Source: Betaproteobacteria bacterium HGW-Betaproteobacteria-3
Lineage (GTDB): Bacteria > Pseudomonadota > Gammaproteobacteria > Burkholderiales > Burkholderiaceae_C
Length of the DNA: 64,000 bases
Assembly: GCA_002842205.1 (NCBI GenBank)
Contig: PHCI01000003.1
Location: 62,001 to 126,000, forward strand
Reading direction: 5' to 3'
Position numbers and translations under genes: made by a program. The stretch's first letter is position 1. Every line of letters starts with the position of its first letter. Below, in pieces: positions 21,153 through 29,470 of this stretch. The notes below the pieces were generated by a model. It was given only the letters and a program-made list of their open reading frames with translations. It ran no database searches and was not told where the DNA came from.

Positions 21153-22664
21153 ATGGATCTCATCAACAACCTCTCCATCGGTTTTGGCGTGGCCTTCACG
21201 GTCCAGAACCTGATTTACTGTTTTGTCGGCTGTCTGCTGGGCACGCTGATCGGCGTGCTCCCCGGCATCGGCCCGGTGGCCACGATTGCCATGCTGCTGC
21301 CGGCCACCTATGCGCTGCCGCCGGTGTCGGCCCTCATCATGCTGGCCGGTATTTACTATGGCGCCCAATATGGCGGCTCCACCACGGCCATCCTGGTCAA
21401 CTTGCCGGGAGAATCGTCCTCGGTGGTCACGGTGATCGACGGCTACCAGATGGCGCGTCAGGGCCGGGCCGGGCCGGCGCTGGCGGCCGCGGGTCTGGGG
21501 TCGTTTTTTGCAGGCAGCGTGGGCACGCTCATGCTGGCGGCCTTTGCGGTGCCGCTGACCGAGGTGGCCTTCAAGTTCGGGCCGGCCGAATACTTCTCGC
21601 TGATGGTGCTGGGCCTGATCGGCGCCGTGGTGCTGGCCTCGGGCTCGCTGCTCAAGGCGGTGGCCATGATCGTGCTGGGTCTGCTGATGGGGCTGGTGGG
21701 CACCGACGTGAATTCGGGCGTGGCGCGGTTCTCATTCGACATCCCCGAACTGACCGACGGCATCGGCTTCATCACCATTGCCATGGGCGTGTTCGGCTAC
21801 GGTGAAATCATTGCCAACCTGTCGCATCCGGAGGACAAACGCGAGGTTTTCACCAGCAAGGTCCAAGGCCTGATGCCGACCAAGGAAGATTTCAAAAACA
21901 TGGTGCCGGCCGTGCTGCGCGGCACGGCGCTGGGCTGTGCGTTGGGCATTTTGCCGGGCGGCGGCGCGCTGCTGTCGGCCTTTGCGGCCTACACCATCGA
22001 GAAAAAAACCAAGCTGCGCCCAGGTGAGGTGCCCTTTGGCAAGGGCAACATCCGGGGCGTGGCGGCGCCCGAGTCGGCCAACAACGCCGGTGCGCAGGCT
22101 TCGTTCATTCCGCTGCTGACGCTGGGCATTCCGCCCAATGCCGTGATGGCGCTGATGGTGGGCGCCATGACCATCCACAACATCCAGCCGGGCCCGCAGG
22201 TCATGACCAGCAACCCCGAACTGTTCTGGGGCCTGATTGCCTCGATGTGGATCGGCAACGCCATGCTGGTGGTGTTGAACCTGCCGCTGATCGGCATCTG
22301 GATCAAGCTGCTGACCGTGCCCTACCGCTGGCTGTTTCCGGCCATCGTGCTGTTCTGCGCCATTGGCGTGTATTCCACCAACAACAATACCTTCGACATC
22401 TGGATGGTCGGTGCGTTCGGCATTGTGGGTTACCTGTTCATCAAGCTGGGCGTGGAGCCCGCACCACTGCTGTTGGGTTTCATCCTCGGGCCCATGATGG
22501 AAGAATACCTGCGCCGGGCCATGTTGCTGTCGCGAGGTGACTGGAGCGTGTTCGTCACCCGACCGCTGTCGGCCGGTCTGCTCGCCGCTGCGGTGCTGCT
22601 GCTGGTGATCGTGCTCATGCCGGCGGTGAAGCACAAGCGGGAAGAGGCCTTCGTGGAAGACTGA
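21153..22664 (+). CDS. tctA: Tripartite tricarboxylate transporter large membrane subunit TctA
   Basis: 503-residue permease with about twelve membrane segments. Family hallmarks are GVLPGIGPVATIAMLLP near residue 37, YGGSTTAILVNLPGE near 68, and the second glycine-rich loop GILPGGGALLSAF near 270. It is the transport core of the TctCBA system. The ATG at 21153 begins at the conserved MDLINNLSIGF. A strong terminator follows, separating it from the Bug gene. Confidence 0.95.
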   Translation: MDLINNLSIGFGVAFTVQNLIYCFVGCLLGTLIGVLPGIGPVATIAMLLPATYALPPVSALIMLAGIYYGAQYGGSTTAILVNLPGESSSVVTVIDGYQMARQGRAGPALAAAGLGSFFAGSVGTLMLAAFAVPLTEVAFKFGPAEYFSLMVLGLIGAVVLASGSLLKAVAMIVLGLLMGLVGTDVNSGVARFSFDIPELTDGIGFITIAMGVFGYGEIIANLSHPEDKREVFTSKVQGLMPTKEDFKNMVPAVLRGTALGCALGILPGGGALLSAFAAYTIEKKTKLRPGEVPFGKGNIRGVAAPESANNAGAQASFIPLLTLGIPPNAVMALMVGAMTIHNIQPGPQVMTSNPELFWGLIASMWIGNAMLVVLNLPLIGIWIKLLTVPYRWLFPAIVLFCAIGVYSTNNNTFDIWMVGAFGIVGYLFIKLGVEPAPLLLGFILGPMMEEYLRRAMLLSRGDWSVFVTRPLSAGLLAAAVLLLVIVLMPAVKHKREEAFVED

Positions 22665-22686
22665 TTGCTCAGCCGCTTTTGCATCA

Positions 22687-22710
22687 GCGGCGCCTTTGGG
22701 CGCCGCTTTC
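22687..22710 (+). terminator. Rho-independent terminator after tctA
   Basis: Stem GCGGCGCC/GGCGCCGC with a TTTG loop and a short TTTC tail, 22 bases after the tctA stop. Confidence 0.75.
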
Positions 22711-22751
22711 AGTGGTGCACGCCACAACCCAACTTGTCAGACAATGCCACC

Positions 22752-23720
22752 ATGAAACGCCGAAACCTCATTTTCTGTGCCGCGGCCACCGGCCTGCTGG
22801 CGGCGCCCAACGCGTGGGCGCAAAGTTACCCATCCCGTCCGATCCGGCTCCTGGTGCCGTTCCCCGCAGGGGGTGCGACCGACATCCTGGCGCGTGCGCT
22901 GTCGCAAAAGCTGGGCGAAAAAATCGGCCAGACCGTGGTGGTGGAAAACCGCCCCGGTGCGGGCGGCACCATCGGTTCGGACGCCGCTGCCAAGGCCGCG
23001 CCCGACGGTTACACGCTGCTGCTGGCCACGTCCAGCACGCATGCCATCGGGCCCACGCTCAATCCCAGGATTCCCTACCAGGCTGAAACCGATTTCACGC
23101 CGATCTCCCAGGTGGCGACCTCGCCCAACGTGGTGCTGGTGCCACTGAGTTCACCCGCCAGAACCATGCGCGAGCTCATTGAACACGCGCGGCGCCATCC
23201 GGGCCAGCTCAACTATGCGTCCAGTGGCAACGGCACCATCATTCACCTGTCCACCGAGTATTTCAAAACCGAGTCGGGTACGTTCATCGTGCACATTCCC
23301 TACCGCGGCAGTGCATTGGCCATCCCCGATCTCATGAGCGGCAAGATCGACCTGCTGTTTGACTCGCTGGTCACCGGGCTGCCACACGTCAGGGATGGCA
23401 AGCTGCGCGCGCTGGGCGTCACCAGCCTCAAGCGCACCGCGCTGGCGGCCGATCTGCCGGCCGTGGCCGAAGTGGTGCCCGGGTATGAGTCCACCACCTG
23501 GTTCGGCCTGTACGGACCGCGCGGCCTTCCCGCCGACGTCACAACGCGCGTGAACCAGGCGGCCAATGCTGCGCTGGCCGATGCGGATGTGAAAGAACGC
23601 TTTGCCCGGCTGGGCGCCGAGCCGGCGGGTGGCACACCGCAGGCGTTTGCTGCCATGGTCAGGGCTGACACGGCCAAGTGGAAGAAAATCATCCAGGACC
23701 GCAAGATCACCCTCGAATGA
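22752..23720 (+). CDS. Bug-family (TctC-like) periplasmic substrate-binding protein
   Basis: 322-residue binding protein. A signal peptide covers about residues 1-23 (KRR, then a hydrophobic core ending NAWAQ). The mature protein begins SYPSRPIRLLVPFPAGGATD, the Bug-family opening, and carries NRPGAGGTIGSDAAAKAAPDGYTLL. These proteins bind carboxylates, amino acids or related small acids. It probably serves the adjacent TctBA, although the terminator and the 87-base gap suggest its own promoter. The gamma-glutamyltransferase gene follows, hinting at a gamma-glutamyl or glutamate-like ligand; that is inference. Confidence 0.92.
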   Translation: MKRRNLIFCAAATGLLAAPNAWAQSYPSRPIRLLVPFPAGGATDILARALSQKLGEKIGQTVVVENRPGAGGTIGSDAAAKAAPDGYTLLLATSSTHAIGPTLNPRIPYQAETDFTPISQVATSPNVVLVPLSSPARTMRELIEHARRHPGQLNYASSGNGTIIHLSTEYFKTESGTFIVHIPYRGSALAIPDLMSGKIDLLFDSLVTGLPHVRDGKLRALGVTSLKRTALAADLPAVAEVVPGYESTTWFGLYGPRGLPADVTTRVNQAANAALADADVKERFARLGAEPAGGTPQAFAAMVRADTAKWKKIIQDRKITLE

Positions 23721-23821
23721 CCGGCGCGCCGGCCCGGCGCCCACCCACCTCGCCGTCCCTTTCCTGTCAACCCGCGCACCCGAAGGGCCGTCGCAACCGC
23801 CAACCCACCGCCAGACCCGCC

Positions 23822-25444
23822 ATGAACTTCAATTACCAGAACCCCTACACGTCCACCCGCCTGCCGCTGTTTGCACGCAATGTGGTGTCCACCTCGCACC
23901 CGCTGGCCGCGCAGGCCGGGTTGCGCATGCTGCTCAAGGGCGGCAATGCGGTGGACGCGGCCATTGCGGCTGCCGCAGCCCTGACCATCACCGAGCCGGT
24001 CAGCAACGGCCTGGGCAGCGACGCGTTCTGCATCCTGTGGGACGGCAAGGCGCTGCATGGGCTGAACGCCTCGGGACGCGCACCGCAGACCTGGACACCG
24101 GAATACTTTCGAAAAAAATACGGGGCCGATGTGGTCAGTCCGCCCAAGCGCGGCTTTGATTCGGCGACCGTGCCGGGGGCGGTGGCGGGCTGGGTGGCGC
24201 TCAGCGAACGCTTTGGCAAGCTGCCGTTTGCCGACCTGATGGAGCCCGCCATCGACATCGCCGAGCGCGGCTACCTGGTGCCCACGGTGGTGCAGCAAAA
24301 ATGGGCGGCCGCCACCGCCGAACTGCGGGGCGAAGCCGGGTTTGCCCAATCGTTCCTGCCCTGGGGCCGGGCGCCTGAAGTGGGCGAGCTGTTCCAGTTC
24401 AAGGCCGCGGCGCGGGGCTTGCGCGCCATTGCCGAAACCCGGGGCGCGGCCTATTACGGCGGCGAGATTGCCGAAGCCATCCAGAAGTTCTCGGCCAGCC
24501 ATGGCGGCAGCATCACCGCGAAAGACTTTGCAGACTATCGGCCCGAATGGGTGGCACCGATCGGCCAGGATTACCGTGGCCACACCCTGCACGAAATCCC
24601 GCCCAACGGCCAGGGCATCGCCGCGCTGATCGCCCTGGGCATCCTGGACCAATTTGATCTGGCCAGCATGCCGGTGGACGGCGTCGATTCGCAGCACCTG
24701 CAGATCGAAGCCATGAAGCTGGCCTTTGCCGATGTCTACAAATACGTGGCCGAGCCCTCGGCCATGGCGGTCACGGCCGAACAGATGCTTGACCGCGGCT
24801 ACCTGGCCTCGCGCGCCCGCCAGATCGACATGACGAAAGCCCAGGATTTCGGCGCGGGCAACCCGGTCAAGGGTGGCACGATCTACCTCACGGCCGCCGA
24901 TGAAAACGGCATGATGGTCAGCTTCATCCAGAGCAACTACATGGGCTTTGGCTCGGGCGTCGTCGAACCCAGCTTCGGCATCAGCCTGCAAAACCGGGGC
25001 CATGCCTTCAGCGTGGCCGCCAACGGCCACAACCCGGCCAATCGGGTGGCGCCGGGCAAGCGCCCGTTCCACACCATCATTCCGGCCTTTCTCACCCAGG
25101 ACGGCCAGCCGGTCATGAGCTACGGCGTGATGGGCGCCAACATGCAGCCGCAGGGCCATCTGCAAACCCTCGTGCGCATGCTCGACTACGGGCAAAACCC
25201 GCAGGCGGCGTGCGACGCGCCGCGCTGGCGCTTCAACGAGGGCCTGGAGATCAACGTCGAGTCGGGCATGCCGACGGCCACCGTGGCGGCCCTGGCGGCG
25301 CGCGGGCACCGCATGGAGGTCATCAACGACTCTTACCAGGACTTCGGCGCCGGGCAGTTCATCTGGCGCGCGGGCGACCCCAAGGTGGAAGGCTATGTGG
25401 CGGCCAGCGACCCGCGGCGGGACGGCCAGGCCGTGGGGTTCTGA
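23822..25444 (+). CDS. Gamma-glutamyltransferase family protein
   Basis: 540-residue Ntn-hydrolase that would cleave itself and hydrolyse or transfer gamma-glutamyl groups. The likely nucleophile is Thr353 (KGGTIYLTAAD), with the family segments NAVDAAIAAAAALTITEPVSNG (in part, residues 42-63) and PGKRPFHTIIPAF. No signal peptide is evident, as in the cytoplasmic YwrD-like branch, so substrates must enter the cell. The ATG at 23822 is preferred to open frame upstream because conserved residues begin a little after it. It follows the Bug gene by about 100 bases. Confidence 0.9.
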   Translation: MNFNYQNPYTSTRLPLFARNVVSTSHPLAAQAGLRMLLKGGNAVDAAIAAAAALTITEPVSNGLGSDAFCILWDGKALHGLNASGRAPQTWTPEYFRKKYGADVVSPPKRGFDSATVPGAVAGWVALSERFGKLPFADLMEPAIDIAERGYLVPTVVQQKWAAATAELRGEAGFAQSFLPWGRAPEVGELFQFKAAARGLRAIAETRGAAYYGGEIAEAIQKFSASHGGSITAKDFADYRPEWVAPIGQDYRGHTLHEIPPNGQGIAALIALGILDQFDLASMPVDGVDSQHLQIEAMKLAFADVYKYVAEPSAMAVTAEQMLDRGYLASRARQIDMTKAQDFGAGNPVKGGTIYLTAADENGMMVSFIQSNYMGFGSGVVEPSFGISLQNRGHAFSVAANGHNPANRVAPGKRPFHTIIPAFLTQDGQPVMSYGVMGANMQPQGHLQTLVRMLDYGQNPQAACDAPRWRFNEGLEINVESGMPTATVAALAARGHRMEVINDSYQDFGAGQFIWRAGDPKVEGYVAASDPRRDGQAVGF

Positions 25445-25463
25445 GGTTATTGCCCGCCTCCAA

Positions 25464-25514
25464 TTTTCAAGAAAAAAGTGGCGATAGCCCCCGTCGATCC
25501 ATCATTGTTAGCTA
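25464..25514 (-). repeat. Dispersed AT-containing repeat, copy 4, at the EamA gene start
   Basis: On the minus strand: TAGCTAACAATGATGGATCG, then ACGGGGGCTA, then GCCACTTTTTT. It supplies the GTG start and the first dozen codons of the EamA gene at 25478. Confidence 0.8.
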
Positions 25515-26422
25515 GAAAAAGGCTAGCAACCGGGATCGTCCTCGCCATGCTGGGCTCGATCGCCTTCAGCGGCAAGGCCATCATCGTGAAGCTGGCCTAC
25601 CGCTACGGCGTCGATGCGGTCACGCTCATCATGTACCGCATGCTGTTTGCGCTGCCGATCTTTGCGCTCATGGCCTGGTGGGCCACCTACCGGCAGGGCG
25701 GGGTGCGCAAGCCCGCGCTGACCGCGCGTGACTGGGGTGGTGTCGTCGGGCTGGGGGTGTGCGGCTATTACCTGGCCAGTTTTCTGGATTTTGCGGGCCT
25801 GCAGTACGTGAGCGCTTCGCTCGAGCGGCTGATCCTCTACCTCAACCCGACGCTGGTCATGGGCCTGGGCTGGTTGTTGTACCGCAAGCGCGTCGCGCGC
25901 CGGCAGGTGCTGGCCATGGCCATCAGCTACGGCGGGGTGGTGCTGGTGTTCGGTCATGAAATCACCCTGCAGGGCGGGCAGACGGCCCTGGGGGCGTTGC
26001 TGGTGTTCCTCAGCGCGCTGTTCTACGCCATTTACCTGGTGTACAGCGGCGAACTGGTCCAGCGCCTGGGCTCGCTGCGGCTGGTCGGGCTGGCCACCAC
26101 GGTGGCCTGCCTGTGCTGCATCGCCCAATTTGTGGTGTTGCGCCCGCTGGCGGCGGCGCTGGTGGCGCCCGAAGTGATCTGGCTGTCGGTGCTCAACGCC
26201 ACCCTGTGCACGGCGGTGCCGGTGCTGATGGTGATGATGGCCATCGAGCGCGTGGGGGCCGGCGCCACGGCGCAGACCGGCATGGTCGGTCCGATGGCCA
26301 CCATCCTCATGGGCGTGTTGATTCTGGGCGAGCCGTTCACCGCCTGGGTGGCGGCGGGGACAGTGCTGGTGATCGCCGGGATCTTCATGTTCACGCGCCC
26401 ACCGAGTGTCCGTGCCAGCTGA
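25478..26422 (+). CDS. EamA/DMT-family transporter
   Basis: 314-residue inner-membrane protein with ten predicted helices in two EamA repeats (for example ASFLDFAGLQYVSASLERLI in the first and ILMGVLILGEPFT in the second). Family members export amino acids or metabolites; the substrate is unknown. The likely GTG start at 25478 and the following codons (MAIAPVDPSLLARKR) come from a dispersed repeat. An alternative is the TTG at 25505, which would begin nearer the first helix. No strong ribosome binding site distinguishes them. Confidence 0.88.
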   Translation: MAIAPVDPSLLARKRLATGIVLAMLGSIAFSGKAIIVKLAYRYGVDAVTLIMYRMLFALPIFALMAWWATYRQGGVRKPALTARDWGGVVGLGVCGYYLASFLDFAGLQYVSASLERLILYLNPTLVMGLGWLLYRKRVARRQVLAMAISYGGVVLVFGHEITLQGGQTALGALLVFLSALFYAIYLVYSGELVQRLGSLRLVGLATTVACLCCIAQFVVLRPLAAALVAPEVIWLSVLNATLCTAVPVLMVMMAIERVGAGATAQTGMVGPMATILMGVLILGEPFTAWVAAGTVLVIAGIFMFTRPPSVRAS

Positions 26423-26492
26423 GGTGCGCGCGCCGGTCGCAACCCGTTACCATTGACCGAAGTTCAAAACACATCGACGGAGACACCACATC

Positions 26493-27275
26493 ATGGATCT
26501 GGGCATTGCAGGCAAGTGGGCGCTGGTGTGCGGCGCCAGCAAGGGGTTGGGACTGGGCTGCGCGCAGGCGCTCTCGCGCGAAGGGGTGCATGTGGTCATG
26601 GTGGCGCGTGGCGCCGAGGTGCTGGAGGCTGCGGCCGCCGCGCTGCGGGTGCCCGGTGGGCCGCAAATCCATGCCGTGGCGGCCGACATCACCACCACGC
26701 AAGGCCGGGCTGCCGTTTTTGCGCTGCGCCAGGACTTTGACATCGTGGTCACCAACGCCGGCGGGCCGCCGCCGGGTGATTTCCGTGACTGGGACCGTGA
26801 CGCCTGGATCAAGGCGGTGGACGCCAACATGCTCACCCCCATCGAACTCATCAAGGCCACGGTGGACGGCATGGCCGCGCGCGGGTTTGGCCGTGTCGTC
26901 AACATCACCTCGAGCGCCGTCAAGGCGCCGATCGACATCCTGGGCCTGTCCAATGGCGCGCGCAGTGGCCTCACGGGGTTTGTGGCGGGTGTGTCGCGCA
27001 GCAGGCTGGCGGGCCAGGGCGTGACGATCAACAACCTGTTGCCGGGCGCGTTTGACACCGACCGGCTGCGCGGCACGGCGGCGGGTGCGGCGCAGAAATC
27101 AGGCCAGACGATCGAGGCGGTGCTGGACGCCCGGCGCAAGACCATTCCCGCGCTGCGCTTTGGCACGCCAGCCGAGTTCGGCACGGTCTGCGCGTTTTTG
27201 TGCAGCACCCACGCGGGCTACATGACGGGCCAGAACGTGCTGGTCGATGGCGGCGCCTATCCGGGCACCTACTGA
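26493..27275 (+). CDS. Short-chain dehydrogenase/reductase-fold protein lacking the YxxxK pair
   Basis: 260-residue Rossmann protein of the SDR superfamily with cofactor loop GASKGLGLG (residues 14-22), TNAGG (87-91) and catalytic-type Ser140 (NITSS). Aligning SNGARSGLTGF (153-163) with the usual YxxSKxGLxGF puts Ser at the catalytic Tyr (153) and Arg at the Lys (157). It is often annotated as 3-oxoacyl-ACP reductase, but ordinary SDR chemistry looks doubtful. The C-terminal VDGGAYPGTY end is typical of SDRs. The ATG has GGAGA upstream. The VTT-domain gene follows after 3 bases. Confidence 0.85.
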   Translation: MDLGIAGKWALVCGASKGLGLGCAQALSREGVHVVMVARGAEVLEAAAAALRVPGGPQIHAVAADITTTQGRAAVFALRQDFDIVVTNAGGPPPGDFRDWDRDAWIKAVDANMLTPIELIKATVDGMAARGFGRVVNITSSAVKAPIDILGLSNGARSGLTGFVAGVSRSRLAGQGVTINNLLPGAFDTDRLRGTAAGAAQKSGQTIEAVLDARRKTIPALRFGTPAEFGTVCAFLCSTHAGYMTGQNVLVDGGAYPGTY

Positions 27276-27278
27276 CCG

Positions 27279-27926
27279 GTGTCAGCGCCTGGCGCGGGTG
27301 TTTCATTGAAATCCAATCTCATCATCGTGCTCGTCCTGCTCGTGCTGGCAGGCCTGGGGCTGTGGCAGGCCGAGTACGACATGTCGTGGATCGAATTCTG
27401 GATCCAGCAGCACCCGGTGCTGGGTGCGGCGATCTATGTGGTGCTGGTGATCGCCTCGGTGGTGCTGCTGCCCTTGTCGTCGATGCCCTTGCTGCCGATT
27501 GCAGCGCGGAATTTTGGCGTGCTGCTGACGGCCGGGCTCAGCGCCATCGGCTGGTGGGTGGGCTGCCTGATTGCGTTCCAGATCGCCCGCTCGGGACGCC
27601 GGTATCTGGAGCGCTTCACCTCACTGGAGGCCATTGACAAGCTGGAAGCGAAGATCCCCGCGGATGTCGGTTTTGGCGGCATCGTGGTGCTTCGCATGAT
27701 CCTGCCGGTGGACGTGGTGAGCTTTGCCCTGGGCCTGCTCAAGCGCCTGCGCTTTCAGACCTACGCGGTGGCGTCGCTGGTGGGCATTTTGCCGTTTTCC
27801 ATCGTCTGGAGCTATGCGGGCGGCGAGCTTGGCGAAGGCCGTCTCCTGTCTTTTGCGCTGGTCGTGATTGCGCTGACCGTGGTGGTGCTGGCGGTCCGGT
27901 ATCTGTGGAAGAAAAACCGCGGCTGA
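27279..27926 (+). CDS. VTT-domain (TVP38/TMEM64, DedA-like) membrane protein
   Basis: 215-residue inner-membrane protein with about five or six helices. The VTT/SNARE-associated core is seen in LPLLPIAARNFG, GWWVGCLIAFQIARSGRR and the re-entrant segment VVLRMILPVDVVSFALGLL. Such proteins take part in lipid scrambling or envelope homeostasis. A GTG at 27279 is the chosen start, 3 bases after the SDR stop; TTG at 27306 is an alternative closer to the first helix. Confidence 0.8.
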   Translation: MSAPGAGVSLKSNLIIVLVLLVLAGLGLWQAEYDMSWIEFWIQQHPVLGAAIYVVLVIASVVLLPLSSMPLLPIAARNFGVLLTAGLSAIGWWVGCLIAFQIARSGRRYLERFTSLEAIDKLEAKIPADVGFGGIVVLRMILPVDVVSFALGLLKRLRFQTYAVASLVGILPFSIVWSYAGGELGEGRLLSFALVVIALTVVVLAVRYLWKKNRG

Positions 27927-27958
27927 CAGCATGACCCCGGGGCGGGAGGCGACGCCGG

Positions 27959-28378
27959 TCAGCCGCCAGCGCCAGCGGCGGCTTTCGCGCGATCGTCGCC
28001 GCGCACAAACAGCGTCTGCAGCGGTGCATCGCCGACCTGCCGGCTCCAGTGGCCGTGCACGGCCGCGTCAAATGTGGCGCCTGCGGGCAGGGTGTCGGCT
28101 GAATAAAAGTGCTCGCCGGGTTTGAACACGCGGGTGCTGCCATCCTGCAGACCGATTTCCATCTGCCCCGACAGGATGAACACCCATTGCGGCGTGCCGG
28201 TGCAGTGAAACGTGCTGCGAAACCCCGCCGGGCTGTGGCGCAACTGGTAGCCGCCCGATGCCAGCAGTGGGGTCAGCATCGAGGCGGGCGTGCCTTCGGT
28301 GAATTCGATCGCCTCGTCGCGAAAGGCGGCGCGGCCATCGGCGGCGGTGTACAGGACGACCTGGGTGAACACGGGCAT
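27959..28378 (-). CDS. Cupin-domain protein
   Basis: 139-residue single-domain cupin. The barrel motifs are partly visible: TFHCTGTPQWVFILSGQMEIGL, quoted in part as FHCTGTPQWVFILSG (motif 1 region) and PGEHFYSADTLPAGATFD (motif 2 region). The metal-binding histidines of classic cupins are incomplete, so metal binding is uncertain. It lies 33 bases upstream of the EamA gene on the same strand. Confidence 0.75.
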   Translation of the reverse strand: MPVFTQVVLYTAADGRAAFRDEAIEFTEGTPASMLTPLLASGGYQLRHSPAGFRSTFHCTGTPQWVFILSGQMEIGLQDGSTRVFKPGEHFYSADTLPAGATFDAAVHGHWSRQVGDAPLQTLFVRGDDRAKAAAGAGG

Positions 28379-28411
28379 GGCGGACTCCGGAAAAAAGGCT
28401 GAAAAACAGGG

Positions 28412-29311
28412 CTACCGGCGCGACGACACCACGATGCCGCCCACGATCAGGACGAACGCCAGCGCGTGGTAGAGGTGTGGCAGTTCGCCCAGAAACGCGG
28501 CGGACAACACGGCGGCGAACAAGGGGGTGAGGTTGGCGAAAAACCCCGCCACGTTCGGCCCCACGCGCTGGACGCCCAGCCCCCAGCAGCGGTAGGCCAG
28601 AATCGCCGGACCCACGGCCACATACAGCAGCGCAGCGGCCAGCGGCCAGCCCCACTGGAGGTGGGCTTCGGTCAATGTCCATTCGGCACCGGCAAACAGG
28701 CCGGACCAACCCAGCCCGAACACGATCTGCGCCAGCAAGAAGGCCGCCCAGTGGTTGCGAAGCTCCGGCGGATCGTCGGGCCGCGCCAACAGCCAGCTGT
28801 AAAACGCCCAGGCCACGGTGGCCAGCAGCACATACACGTCGCCGATCACCAGGCGCACCTGCAGCAGTGCGGCCCACTCGCCCCGCGACAGCACCAGCAG
28901 CACACCGGCGATGGACAGCAGCGCGCCCAGCATCTGGCGGCGCGCCACCTTCTGCCTGAAGAACAGCGCGCCGATGCCCAGCATCCAGACCGGGGTGCTG
29001 GCCGCCACCAGCGTCACGTTGAGGGGGGTGGAGGTCTTGAGCGCCAGGTACTGCAGTGCGTTGTAGCAACCCACGCCCAGCAGGCCCAGCACGGCAAAGC
29101 GCTTCCAGTGCGGCCACAGAACGCTGCCGCGCCGCAGCACACTGCCCGCCAGCGGCAGCAGGATCACAAAGGCCAGCGCCCAGCGCAGAAAATTCAGCGT
29201 GATGGGCGGCACGAGGCCAGTGACCAGGCGCCCGACCACCGCGTTGCCGGCCCACAGCAATGGCGGCACCAGCAGCAGCAGGGCGGTGGCGGGCGTGAGG
29301 CGTTGGTTCAT
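28412..29311 (-). CDS. EamA/DMT-family transporter
   Basis: 299-residue inner-membrane protein with ten helices in two EamA repeats (PPLLWAGNAVVGRLV near the start; YNALQYLALKTSTPLNVTLV; GPAILAYRCWGLGVQRVGPN; FFANLTPLFAAVLSAAFLGE). Probable metabolite exporter with unknown substrate. The ATG at 29311 begins directly before the first helix; the same frame stays open far upstream but only as the antisense of the quinone oxidoreductase gene. It is divergent from that gene. Confidence 0.88.
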   Translation of the reverse strand: MNQRLTPATALLLLVPPLLWAGNAVVGRLVTGLVPPITLNFLRWALAFVILLPLAGSVLRRGSVLWPHWKRFAVLGLLGVGCYNALQYLALKTSTPLNVTLVAASTPVWMLGIGALFFRQKVARRQMLGALLSIAGVLLVLSRGEWAALLQVRLVIGDVYVLLATVAWAFYSWLLARPDDPPELRNHWAAFLLAQIVFGLGWSGLFAGAEWTLTEAHLQWGWPLAAALLYVAVGPAILAYRCWGLGVQRVGPNVAGFFANLTPLFAAVLSAAFLGELPHLYHALAFVLIVGGIVVSSRR

Positions 29312-29470
29312 GCGGGTAAATGTACCCAACCCGCAGCGGCCCCGCGGGCCTGGGGCGAAGCGGGGCCCTACGGCGCAACGGGCAGGACCGGCGCGTGGCG
29401 GCGTTTCGTGGCACCATCGTCCCCTCGCATTTTTTGCGTGCATGTAACCCCAGAGAACAGGAGAACCATC

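Noticed and set aside
23300-25309. 669-residue minus-strand open frame opposite the gamma-glutamyltransferase gene
   Set aside because: Shadow of the Bug and gamma-glutamyltransferase genes; no motif.
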